Below are positions 24,168-31,631 of a stretch of 49,794 nt of DNA, piece by piece. The DNA lies in assembly GCA_021324515.1 (NCBI GenBank), contig JAJPIY010000312.1:1-49794 (forward strand), written 5' to 3'. Numbering within the stretch: the stretch's first letter is position 1; the number at the start of each line of letters is the position of its first letter. This DNA is from Planctomycetota bacterium. Lineage in GTDB: Bacteria > Planctomycetota > Planctomycetia > Gemmatales > Gemmataceae. Position numbers and translations under genes: made by a program. The notes below the pieces were generated by a model, which saw only the letters and a list, made by a program, of their open reading frames with translations, was not told the DNA's origin and ran no database searches.

Positions 24168-25016
24168 TTATATCCTGTCTTGGCTTGACCGCGAACAGCG
24201 AACCAGAAACGCCAGCGCACGCCGGGCTGTCTCGACGGCATCATGGCTGTGGCGGCTCAGTTCGACGTGGACGCCGCCGCTGTAGCCGATCTCCGCCAGA
24301 GCTGTCATCACCTCAGCGAAATCAATCTCGCCTTCGCCGAGCATCAAGTGATCGTGGACGCCGTGCCGCATGTCTTCGATATGGACGTTCCACAACCAAT
24401 TGCGCCAACGCCGCAGATGCATGGCGATGGGGGTCTCTCCCAGACAATGCAGATGGCCAATGTCGATTGTCAGACCGAAGAGAGGATGCCCAACCCGTTG
24501 ATGCAACTCCGCAAAGCGCGCCATCGTATCGATGAACATCCCTGGCTCCGGCTCGAAGGCCAGGCGGACCTGGCGTTGCTCTGCATATGCGCACAAGTGT
24601 CGGCAGCCTTCCACCAAACGATCCATCAGCAGCTTCTCGTTCTCCGGCTCCGTCGCCGTGCCCGACCAGAAGCTGACCGCTTCGGCATCGAGGGCAGCAG
24701 CCACGTCCACGGCGCGGCGCAGGAAATCCAAACGACGCTGTCGCTGTCCCTCCTCGGCACTCAACAAGGTCGGCTGATGCTTGCGCCAGGGATCGAGGAG
24801 AAAACGCGCGCCGGTTTCAATCACGACGGCCAAGCCGAGATTTTGTACCTTAGCACGAACAAGCGGCAGCTGCCGGGGCGTGTCGGGGTCGTAGGGATTG
24901 AGCGCGTGATGATCGAGCGTCAGGGCGATGCTCTGATAGCCCAATTCGGCCAGGATGGTCAGGGCATCCTCTAAACGGTGATGGGCGAACCCGTTGGTGT
25001 TATAACCCAAGCGCAT
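24168..25016 (-). CDS. TIM-barrel sugar phosphate isomerase/epimerase
   Basis: A 282-residue xylose-isomerase-like TIM barrel. It opens with MRLGYNTNGFAHHRLEDALT, the first strand and helix. Metal-binding residues sit on the expected strands: Glu in LAFEPEPGMFID, Asp and His in LTIDIGHLHCLGE, His and Glu in WNVHIEDMRHG, and Glu in GGVHVELSRHS. The family includes isomerases, epimerases and endonuclease IV; the sequence looks like a sugar or polyol enzyme, substrate unknown. The ribosome site is GAGG. Hairpin repeats lie directly upstream, between this gene and sixA, so the promoter would have to be within or next to them. Confidence 0.87.
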   Translation of the reverse strand: MRLGYNTNGFAHHRLEDALTILAELGYQSIALTLDHHALNPYDPDTPRQLPLVRAKVQNLGLAVVIETGARFLLDPWRKHQPTLLSAEEGQRQRRLDFLRRAVDVAAALDAEAVSFWSGTATEPENEKLLMDRLVEGCRHLCAYAEQRQVRLAFEPEPGMFIDTMARFAELHQRVGHPLFGLTIDIGHLHCLGETPIAMHLRRWRNWLWNVHIEDMRHGVHDHLMLGEGEIDFAEVMTALAEIGYSGGVHVELSRHSHDAVETARRALAFLVRCSRSSQDRI

Positions 25017-25096
25017 GTGCAGCCTCGGTGTGCGGGGACAACATGCCCGCTTTCCTCATCTTATACAGGACGCGGTAGAGATTGACACAAACAGGG

Positions 25097-25250
25097 GCGA
25101 GCGGAGGTGCATGAACGCCGGCGAGCGGGGGGTGTGAACCCCCCGGTTGTCGGGCGAGCGGGGGGTGTGAACCCCCCGGTTGTCGGGCGAGTGGGGGGTG
25201 TGAACCCCCCGGTTGTCGGGCGAGCGGAGGGTTCACACCCCCCGCTCGCC
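25097..25250. repeat. Tandem 33-bp GCGAGC hairpin repeats with inverted end copy
   Basis: Direct copies start at 25121, 25154 and 25187 (period 33), each GCGAGC (or GCGAGT), stem GGGGGGT, loop GTGA, stem ACCCCCC, then GGTTGTCGG. A decayed copy starts at 25097. The last unit, 25220-25250, is inverted, ending in GCTCGCC. The array fills the gap between the sixA stop and the isomerase start. Confidence 0.95.
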
Positions 25251-25270
25251 CTCGGGGCGCAGCTCCGGGT

Positions 25271-25759
25271 TCACTGGCACCATTGCGGCGTGACTATCCA
25301 GGCGAGAGTGCCGGCCCCCTTGTCTGGTTCCTGCTCGAAACGGATACAGGCGACCCCGGCCTTGGCAAGATCGATCTGCGCCTTGCGCGAGCCGATTAGC
25401 CAGCCGATGTAAAGACCTAAGTCGGGCATGTGGCCGATGAGGGCCACAGAGGGAGCGCCCAGACCGCACAGGAAGCGCGTCAGCTTGCGGCGTTTGCCGC
25501 CCGGCGCCAGGTGGTCGCAGATATGCAATTCCGGCTTCGGCCCCGCAAGGTGTTGCAGCAAGCCCTCTGCCGTCTGACGCGCGCGCAGCAGCGGACTGGT
25601 GAGAATGCGATCCAAGCGCACGCCCTGGCGCTGGAGCGCGGCTGCCAGACGCTCGCACTGGGCTTGGCCCGTCGTCGTCAAGGGGCGATCCGCGTCGTCT
25701 TCGATGCCGCCTTCACCCAGCGGTTGGGCGTCTGCATGGCGTATGATGTACAGATTCAT
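25271..25759 (-). CDS. sixA: Phosphohistidine phosphatase SixA-like
   Basis: A 162-residue histidine-phosphatase-superfamily enzyme. The catalytic His8 is in YIIRHADAQP; the Arg of TSPLLRARQTAEGL and the second His110 in LIGHMPDL complete the phosphate pocket. In Escherichia coli SixA removes phosphate from histidine phosphotransfer proteins; here the target is unknown. Length matches the family. Start supported by AGAGGAGA. The gene is divergent from typA and flanked on both sides by GCGAGC hairpin arrays. Confidence 0.9.
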   Translation of the reverse strand: MNLYIIRHADAQPLGEGGIEDDADRPLTTTGQAQCERLAAALQRQGVRLDRILTSPLLRARQTAEGLLQHLAGPKPELHICDHLAPGGKRRKLTRFLCGLGAPSVALIGHMPDLGLYIGWLIGSRKAQIDLAKAGVACIRFEQEPDKGAGTLAWIVTPQWCQ

Positions 25760-25827
25760 GAAAGATGTCTCCTCTAGTTAGTCGCATCGCGCTACGGAGC
25801 ACATTCGCGCTCCGCAGCGCCCCGAGG

Positions 25828-25947
25828 GCGAGCGGGGGGTGTGAACCCCCCGGTCCCGAGGGCGAGCGGGGGGTTGACACCCCCCGCTCGCCCGGTAGCA
25901 CAACCGGGGGGGTACACCAACCGGGGGGTTGACACCCCCCGCTCGCC
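25828..25947. repeat. GCGAGC hairpin cluster in a divergent promoter region
   Basis: One direct copy at 25828 (stem GGGGGGT, loop GTGA, stem ACCCCCC), one at 25862 that reads as a copy in the other orientation (loop GTCA on the minus strand), a scrambled middle part with GGGGGGGTACACC, and a last inverted copy ending GCTCGCC at 25947. It fills most of the gap between the start of sixA (25759, minus) and of typA (26059, plus). Confidence 0.9.
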
Positions 25948-26058
25948 AGCGCTAACGCAATCCTGCTCGCCTCAGTCCTGCCCTATGCGTCTCGAGCCGG
26001 CGTTTCCTATAATAAGAAATCTTTATCCGAGTGGCCCGATTGTGAAGTTGACCAGGAA

Positions 26059-27879
26059 ATGAAACGAACGGACCTCCGCAATGTCGCTATTATCGCCCAC
26101 GTCGATCACGGCAAGACCACGCTTGTCGATCAGATGCTTCGCCAATCCGGCCTGTTCCGCGAGAACGAGCTGCGCGGCAGCTGCATCCTCGATTCCAACG
26201 ACCTGGAGCGCGAGCGCGGCATTACCATCTTGGCCAAAAATATCGCCCTCAAGCTCGGCGATACCAAAATCAACATCATCGACACGCCCGGCCACGCCGA
26301 CTTCGGCGGCGAAGTCGAGCGCGTTCTGAAAATGGCTGACGGCGCTTTGTTGCTCGTCGATGCCGCCGAAGGCGTCATGCCGCAGACGCGCTTTGTGTTG
26401 CGCAAGGCATTCGATTGTGGCTTGCGGCCCATCGTTGTCATCAACAAGATCGACCGGCCCGACGCCCGACCCATCGACGTTCTCAACGGTGTCTTCGATC
26501 TGTTCGTCGAGCTGGATGCGGATGATGCTACCCTGGATTTTCCCACCATTTACGCATCCGGCCGCGATGGCATCGCCTCGACCGATCCCAGCGTCAAGGG
26601 TACAGACATCCGCCCGCTTTTCGACGCTATCTTACAACATGTCCCAACTCCCGAAGTGGACCTGGACGCACCGTTGCAGATGCTCGTCGTCACCCTCGAT
26701 TACAGCGATTACGTGGGCCGCATTGCCATCGGCCGAGTGTTCGCCGGCAAGATTCGCAAGGGGCAACGCATCGCCCTGCTTAAGCCCGATGGCCGCCGTA
26801 TCGACGACACCGTCGCCCAGCTCTACGTCTTCGACCGTCTGGGCCGTATGGAGACGGACGAGGTTGGCGCCGGTGATCTGTGCGCCGTAGTCGGCCTGGA
26901 AGACGTACATATTGGCGACACCATCGCCGACTTCGAGCGAGCCGTGGCCTTACCACCGATCAAAGTGGACGAGCCGACGCTGGAAATGATTTTCCGCGTC
27001 AACGATTCACCGTTCGCCGGCCAAGAGGGGACGTATGTGACAAGCCGGCAGCTGCGCGAGCGGCTCTTAAAAGAGCTGGAATCGAACGTCGCCCTGCGCG
27101 TCACGCCGGATGAAGAGAAGCGCGACGAGTTTCACGTCGCCGGGCGCGGTCTGTTGCATCTGGGCATCTTGCTGGAGAATATGCGACGTGAGGGATACGA
27201 ATTGTCGGTTGGCAAGCCGCGCGTCATCACCAAAGAGATCAACGGTCAGCTGATGGAGCCGATTGAGTATCTGGTGATCGAAGCTCCGCCGTCCTCGGTG
27301 GGCGCGGTGATGGAGTTGGTCGGCAATCGCCGGGCCGAGTGTGTCAAGATGGAGGGCCACGGCGAGATGACGCACATGGAGTTCACTATCCCAGCGCGCG
27401 GCCTGATCGGTCTGGGCACACGGCTGATGACGGCGACCAGCGGCCAGGCCATCGTGCATCACAATTTCTATGATTATCAGCCCCTGCGTGGCGGCATTCC
27501 CTCGCGCGTCAACGGCGTCATGGTCTCGACAGAGACCGGGCGCACCACGGCCTACGCCCTGGACAATTTGCAGGAGCGTGGCACCCTGTTCGTCGGACCC
27601 GGCGAGCAAGTTTACGAAGGGCAAATCATCGCCGAACATTGCCGCGACAACGACTTGCCGGTCAACCCCTGCCGCGAGAAGAAACTGACCAACATCCGCG
27701 CCGCCACGTCCGACAAGTCCATCATCCTCAAACCACCGCGTCAGCTGACACTGGAATTGGCACTGGAATATATCGAAGAGGATGAACTTGTCGAAGTGAC
27801 GCCCAAGGCGATCCGGCTGCGGAAGATGTACTTGAAGGAAAACGAACGCAAACGCTATGCGCGGCAGACGCAGTCGTGA
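26059..27879 (+). CDS. typA: Ribosome-associated GTPase TypA/BipA
   Basis: A 606-residue translational GTPase that acts on the ribosome, known for roles in 50S assembly and stress growth. G1 is HVDHGKTT (residues 14-21), G2 lies in the RGITI segment, G3 is DTPGH (75-79), G4 is NKID (129-132). The beta-barrel, two alpha-beta domains and the BipA-specific C-terminal domain follow, with the family segment PSRVNGVMVSTETGRTTAYA. Full length, no oddities. Start ATG 26059 has AGGA upstream. Its promoter must lie near the hairpin cluster upstream. A strong hairpin follows the stop. Confidence 0.97.
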   Translation: MKRTDLRNVAIIAHVDHGKTTLVDQMLRQSGLFRENELRGSCILDSNDLERERGITILAKNIALKLGDTKINIIDTPGHADFGGEVERVLKMADGALLLVDAAEGVMPQTRFVLRKAFDCGLRPIVVINKIDRPDARPIDVLNGVFDLFVELDADDATLDFPTIYASGRDGIASTDPSVKGTDIRPLFDAILQHVPTPEVDLDAPLQMLVVTLDYSDYVGRIAIGRVFAGKIRKGQRIALLKPDGRRIDDTVAQLYVFDRLGRMETDEVGAGDLCAVVGLEDVHIGDTIADFERAVALPPIKVDEPTLEMIFRVNDSPFAGQEGTYVTSRQLRERLLKELESNVALRVTPDEEKRDEFHVAGRGLLHLGILLENMRREGYELSVGKPRVITKEINGQLMEPIEYLVIEAPPSSVGAVMELVGNRRAECVKMEGHGEMTHMEFTIPARGLIGLGTRLMTATSGQAIVHHNFYDYQPLRGGIPSRVNGVMVSTETGRTTAYALDNLQERGTLFVGPGEQVYEGQIIAEHCRDNDLPVNPCREKKLTNIRAATSDKSIILKPPRQLTLELALEYIEEDELVEVTPKAIRLRKMYLKENERKRYARQTQS

Positions 27880-27887
27880 TTGTTTCT

Positions 27888-27942
27888 TCACCGGCCCGCC
27901 GCGCCGGCAAGGGACGCCCTTGCTGGCGCGACGGGCCGGTGA
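27888..27942. repeat. 26-bp-arm hairpin after typA
   Basis: TCACCGGCCCGCCGCGCCGG (27888) and onward pairs with the segment ending GACGGGCCGGTGA (27942); arms of 26 bases with two mismatches and loop ACG. It starts 8 bases after the typA stop, so it probably ends that transcript, although no T-run follows. It also faces the remnant genes coming from the other side. Confidence 0.9.
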
Positions 27943-27946
27943 TTTC

Positions 27947-28199
27947 CTAGCCGGCGTGGAAGTCGGCGAGATGCATAAACAACTGCTACAACGTCAATCT
28001 GTGCTTCGAGCACGCTGTCCCAATCCAAAACGGCAGCGCCTTCTTCCAATGGCACGGTACGGCCTTCCCGCGAATCTTTCAAACCTGCCTCCACAGCCTG
28101 ACGGAAGTAAATCTGCTATTGCAGATCCTCCCAGGTAGCATCCTCCGGCAGTTGCTCGACTAGCCGTCGGGCTTCTTCTTTGATTGTTTGGGTTGACAT
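27947..28199 (-). pseudogene. Degenerate antitoxin-like small gene
   Basis: Starts at ATG 28199 with a good ribosome site (GAAAGGAG). Reads MSTQTIKEEARRLVEQLPED then ATWEDLQ, a TAG at 28116-28118, and in the same frame QIYFRQAVEAGLKDSREGRT and VPLEE. The pattern (amphipathic helix, LPEDATWEDL, YxIYxRQxxExGL, EGRTVP) resembles small antitoxin-type proteins encoded before RelE/ParE-like toxins; the stop replaces what looks like a Tyr codon (TAT to TAG). After VPLEE the frame loses likeness to the family, and the expected RRFGL-type end appears in another frame (RCRFGL), suggesting a frameshift as well. No toxin gene follows. Assignment to an antitoxin family is from memory of the pattern only. 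Confidence 0.5.
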
Positions 28200-28229
28200 A
28201 AATGCTCCTTTCGATAGATTTCATTTTAG

Positions 28230-28502
28230 CTACAGGTCATTCGCCCATAGTAGCTTGCATTTCCTAATGATCTCGTAGGCCAATATTTGCCCACTAATTT
28301 CGAATGCCATAATCCGGCCATCCTCCAACCATAACAAACTGCCAGCGCCTAGCGGGGTTTGCCGCAAGTCACGGAAGATTCAATATGGATAACCACCTCT
28401 TACAGGCTTCGGCCCTTCCTCAATTAAAAAGCACTCTACAACGATAGTCTCTACAGCCGGGAAATGATCATGGCTGAAAGCTCCTTTCTTCCATTGTTTC
28501 AC
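28230..28502 (-). pseudogene. Degenerate small gene of unknown function
   Basis: A frame beginning at GTG 28502, overlapping the acyl-CoA dehydrogenase stop as GTGA, with GAGG upstream. It reads MKQWKKGAFSHDHFPAVETI and on to GGYPY, then TGA at 28380-28382 (codon 41), then continues in frame as IFRDLRQTPLGAGSLLWLED and GRIMAFEISGQILAYEII to a TAG at 28230. Both halves have protein-like composition, and TGG to TGA would restore a Trp. The next gene begins 30 bases on with its own ribosome site, so the two formed a small unit. I do not recognise the family. Confidence 0.45.
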
Positions 28503-29665
28503 TTGTACGCCTCATACTCTTTGCCCAGCACTGCCGCAGCCACTTTCAGCTTGAGAATCTCATCCGTGCCCTCATAGATACGGCAAACACGCACATCCAT
28601 CAGATGTCGTCCGACACGATAGAGCGTGGACCAGCCGCGGCCGCCGAATATCTGCACGGCGCGATCGGCCGTCTCCCAGGCGGCGTTGGCGGCGAACAAC
28701 TTCGCTTGCGCCGCCAGCAATTCCGCCTTTGCCCGTAGTTCAGCATCGGTAGGGGCGGCGTTACTGGCATCCTTGGCAGCAGCGGCGCGCTCGATCAACG
28801 CCTCAGAAGCGACGCGCGCCATTTCGATGGCGGCGATGTGTTCCTGCACTAACTGGTGCTTGCCAATGGGTTTGCCGTGCTGATGCCGCTCCTTGGCGTA
28901 GCTGAGCACTTCGGCCAAGCAATCTTCGATGACGCCCAGACAGCCGGCCGCTACGCTAAGCCGGCCGCTCACCAACGTGCCCATAGCGATGCGGAATCCG
29001 GCCCCTTCCTCCCCCAAGAGGTTGTTGCCCGGCACTTTGCAATCGCGCAGCTCGAACATGGCTGTGTTCGCCGTCGGCATTCCCAGCTTGGCCGTCAAGT
29101 CCTCGCTGAAGAATCCTTCGCCGCGGTCGATGATGAAGGCGCTGATGCGTCCGCCGCCCTTGGGATAGGCGAAGCCGACCACTGCATCGGCGATGCCGCC
29201 GTTAGATATAAGATATTTCACACCGTTTAAAATGAAGTAATCGCCACGCCGCTCATAGGTCGTCTGCATCTCCAGGGGATTACTGCCGGCTTCGGGTTCG
29301 GTCAGGCCGAAGGCCAGCACTTTCTCGCCGCGGCAAGCGGCTGGCAGATAACGGCGCTTCTGCTCCTGAGTGCCCCAGGTCAAGATGGGATATTCGCCGA
29401 TGGAAGTATGGCCGGAGAAAAAGGTGCGCACACCGGTGCCTTCCCGACCGATGCGGGCCAGGGCGCGAGCGTACGTCACCGTATCGGCGCCGCGGCCACC
29501 GTATTCCTTGGGGACCGGCATACCCAGGAGATTGTACTTGCGCGCCAACGGAACGACCTGATCGTTAAAACGATGCTCGACGTAGCACAACTCCTCAATA
29601 GGCCGAATCTCTTGGCAAAAGGCCTCGACATCCGCGAGCAACTGCTTCTGGTCCAGCGCCGTCAT
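28499..29665 (-). CDS. Acyl-CoA dehydrogenase
   Basis: A 388-residue FAD-dependent acyl-CoA dehydrogenase. It contains FGLTEPEAGSNPLEMQTTYE (FAD and substrate-binding strand), ISNGGIADAVVGFAYPKGG, and in the C-terminal helical domain VQIFGGRGW and CRIYEGTDEILKL; Glu365 in YEGT is in the position of the catalytic base of medium-chain and glutaryl-CoA enzymes. It would take electrons from acyl-CoA to electron-transfer flavoprotein during fatty or amino acid breakdown; chain specificity cannot be read. Start MTALDQ at 29665 is chosen because GAAGGAG lies 7 bases upstream and overlaps the alternative upstream GTG. No other beta-oxidation gene is near. Confidence 0.93.
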   Translation of the reverse strand: MTALDQKQLLADVEAFCQEIRPIEELCYVEHRFNDQVVPLARKYNLLGMPVPKEYGGRGADTVTYARALARIGREGTGVRTFFSGHTSIGEYPILTWGTQEQKRRYLPAACRGEKVLAFGLTEPEAGSNPLEMQTTYERRGDYFILNGVKYLISNGGIADAVVGFAYPKGGGRISAFIIDRGEGFFSEDLTAKLGMPTANTAMFELRDCKVPGNNLLGEEGAGFRIAMGTLVSGRLSVAAGCLGVIEDCLAEVLSYAKERHQHGKPIGKHQLVQEHIAAIEMARVASEALIERAAAAKDASNAAPTDAELRAKAELLAAQAKLFAANAAWETADRAVQIFGGRGWSTLYRVGRHLMDVRVCRIYEGTDEILKLKVAAAVLGKEYEAYK

Positions 29666-29822
29666 CAGGGACTCCTTCACGTTTGAGAAAAACCATGCTC
29701 AGTTTAGCCGCGAGGCGGAAGACGAGACAAGACAGGTCTTCTCTTTCTCTTCCTTTTTCTGCCGATACATTGATCTCCAGACATCGTTGGCATGAGAGAT
29801 GTAGAGGTAGAAATAGAAACAG

Positions 29823-30578
29823 ATGAGCAAGCCAATGCTAGTTCTGGTGACAGGTTCTGCTGGTCGGATCGGCCGGGCTGTGGTTGCGGAATTGCAGGCG
29901 CGCGGCTGGCCGGTGCGCGGTTTCGATCGTGTTCCGACACCGCACTTGGCGGATGCCCTCGTCGGCGACCTTACCGATGCACAAGCAGTACGGCGGGCCG
30001 TCGAGGGGGCCGATGTCGTCATCCATCTGGCCGCCACACCGGACGATGACGATTTTCCAACGCAACTCTTGCCCAATAATCTCTTGGGCGTTTATCACGT
30101 GCTGGAGTCGGCGCGGTCGGCGGGCGTACGCCGGTTGATTTTGGCCAGCAGCGGTCAGGTGGTATGGTGGCAACGGGAGCGCGGGCCGTGGCCGATCAAG
30201 GCCGATGATCCGCCGACGCCACGCGGCTGGTATGCGGCAACCAAAGTCTTTCTGGAAGCAGCCGGCCGCATGTGTGCCGAAGCGCACGGTATGAGCGTCC
30301 TCGTTGTACGACTCGGTTGGGTGCCACGCTCGCGCGGACACATCGAGGAGTTGACCGCTCTCGATTGGGCTAAGGACGTGTATCTCAGCCCTGGCGACGC
30401 CGGACGCTTCTTCGCTTGTGCTGTCGAAGCGCCCCTAGGACCGCGCTTCACCATTGTCTACGCTACGAGTCGCCCGTTGCGGACGGCGTTGTACGATATG
30501 GAGACGGCGAAGCAGCTGCTGGGGTTCGAGCCGCGCGACCGCTGGCCCGAAGGCATCGAAGACATGACGGCTCGCTAG
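29823..30578 (+). CDS. NAD-dependent epimerase/dehydratase, uronate-dehydrogenase-like
   Basis: A 251-residue extended short-chain dehydrogenase. NAD-binding motif TGSAGRIGRAV starts at residue 10; VIHLAATPDDDD contains the next conserved strand; Ser109 in LASSGQ and Tyr137/Lys141 in GWYAATK are the catalytic residues. The length and the SSGQVV and YAATKVFLE segments resemble uronate dehydrogenase and related sugar enzymes. Whether it is an epimerase, dehydratase or dehydrogenase is open. The ribosome site is poor (AGAGG far upstream); an ATG at 29835 is an alternative start. Single gene between opposite-strand neighbours. Confidence 0.88.
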   Translation: MSKPMLVLVTGSAGRIGRAVVAELQARGWPVRGFDRVPTPHLADALVGDLTDAQAVRRAVEGADVVIHLAATPDDDDFPTQLLPNNLLGVYHVLESARSAGVRRLILASSGQVVWWQRERGPWPIKADDPPTPRGWYAATKVFLEAAGRMCAEAHGMSVLVVRLGWVPRSRGHIEELTALDWAKDVYLSPGDAGRFFACAVEAPLGPRFTIVYATSRPLRTALYDMETAKQLLGFEPRDRWPEGIEDMTAR

Positions 30579-30717
30579 CTTTTGAAGGCCCTCATAAAGT
30601 CGGCTGGACGACCGGACGCTCCAAGAAAGCGAGGGAAATCACCGGCATGTTTCAAGGCGCCGTGCGCAGTATGACGCCCTTTACGTTATTCCAGGGGCAA
30701 CCTGGCCGCAAACGGCT

Positions 30718-31485
30718 TTACTTGTCGTCTTTCATCGCGTCCACAACCGGTTCGAGAAAAACAACGACTTTGGTCCCCAACGGTGGGATGCGTTCGGTGT
30801 TGGCGACGAAGACGAGATCGGCGTTGTCCTTGGGACTGTTGATAGGCAGATCAAGCATGGCGGTCTCAAAATTGGAAACGCAAATGATATCGCCGTCGTT
30901 GGCGAGGTAGAGCTTGGGACCATCGGGATCGAGCGGATTCGTGACGAGCCGGCTGCCGGCGAAGACCCAATCGCTGTCCAGCAGTTTGTTGGTCTTGGCG
31001 TTTTTGATCCACGATTGGGCCGGCGCCGTGACGAGCTTGTCTTTGTCCTTGTATTGCACACTCACTTTGATGGTGGTTCCGGAAGCCGGCTGATATTTGG
31101 GCGCAAAGCGCACAGGCGAACCTTCCTTGGCGCCGGCCGCGATCAAGGCCGCATGGATTTCGCGCGCGTCTACGTCTGCGGTCAGGATGGCCTCGTGTTC
31201 CTTGGTCTGCTTACGGCACATCAGCTGCTCCAGCGGGCCTTCCCGCAGACAGACCTCGGCTGAGACCAGCACACGCCGCTTCTTGTTCGGCAGCACTTCC
31301 AAAAAGACATTTTTGCCGACGGCGGCTTTCTTGGCTTCCACCACAGCCTTGGGCTTGGCGCCGCTCTGCCCCTTGGGCCGGTTTTCCTCGCGCGGCGCGG
31401 TACCTTCACAGCCCAGCAGGGAGCTGGCGGCTGCTATGCTCAGCAACCAAAAACCCAACCGAGAGGAGCGCCGCAACGTTCTCAT
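30718..31485 (-). CDS. YdjY-domain lipoprotein
   Basis: A 255-residue lipoprotein. The signal peptide ends in the lipobox SLLGC with Cys26 as the lipidation site. A short Lys/Ala-rich linker leads to a YdjY-type domain (about residues 60-245) that has VLVSAEVCLREGPLEQLMCR, KEHEAILTADVDAREIHAAL, and an insert with SDWVFAGSRLV and YLANDGDIICVSNFETAMLD. YdjY domains are common in planctomycetes and are linked by neighbourhood to electron transport or iron-sulfur proteins elsewhere; the role here is unknown. Ribosome site AAAGGA. The Cys-rich YTV gene lies upstream on the same strand, separated by an inverted repeat. Confidence 0.88.
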   Translation of the reverse strand: MRTLRRSSRLGFWLLSIAAASSLLGCEGTAPREENRPKGQSGAKPKAVVEAKKAAVGKNVFLEVLPNKKRRVLVSAEVCLREGPLEQLMCRKQTKEHEAILTADVDAREIHAALIAAGAKEGSPVRFAPKYQPASGTTIKVSVQYKDKDKLVTAPAQSWIKNAKTNKLLDSDWVFAGSRLVTNPLDPDGPKLYLANDGDIICVSNFETAMLDLPINSPKDNADLVFVANTERIPPLGTKVVVFLEPVVDAMKDDK

Positions 31486-31504
31486 GTCCTTTAGTGTACC
31501 AAAA

Positions 31505-31567
31505 GCGAACAGCCGGCGTCAGCCGGCTGGTAGAATTTCCACCAGCCTGTTGACACCGGCTGCTCGC
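31505..31567. repeat. Pair of GCGAGC-type hairpins, inverted
   Basis: Left unit: GCGAAC, stem AGCCGGC, loop GTCA, stem GCCGGCT, GGT. Right unit on the other strand: GCGAGC, stem AGCCGGT, loop GTCA, stem ACAGGCT (one mismatch), GGT. Together the two halves form one larger inverted repeat. The stem letters are quite different from the copies near 22 and 25 kb, but the pairing and loop are the same. Lies between the YTV gene stop and the lipoprotein start. Confidence 0.85.
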
Positions 31568-31631
31568 CGGGCATCACTCCCTCCGGGACTCTCGTGGCGG
31601 ACAACGGGGCGCCGCGAGCTTTCGGCGAGTG

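Noticed and set aside
25097-25250. Possible CRISPR array (33-bp period)
   Set aside because: Units abut without unique spacers, the last copy is inverted, and there are no cas genes.
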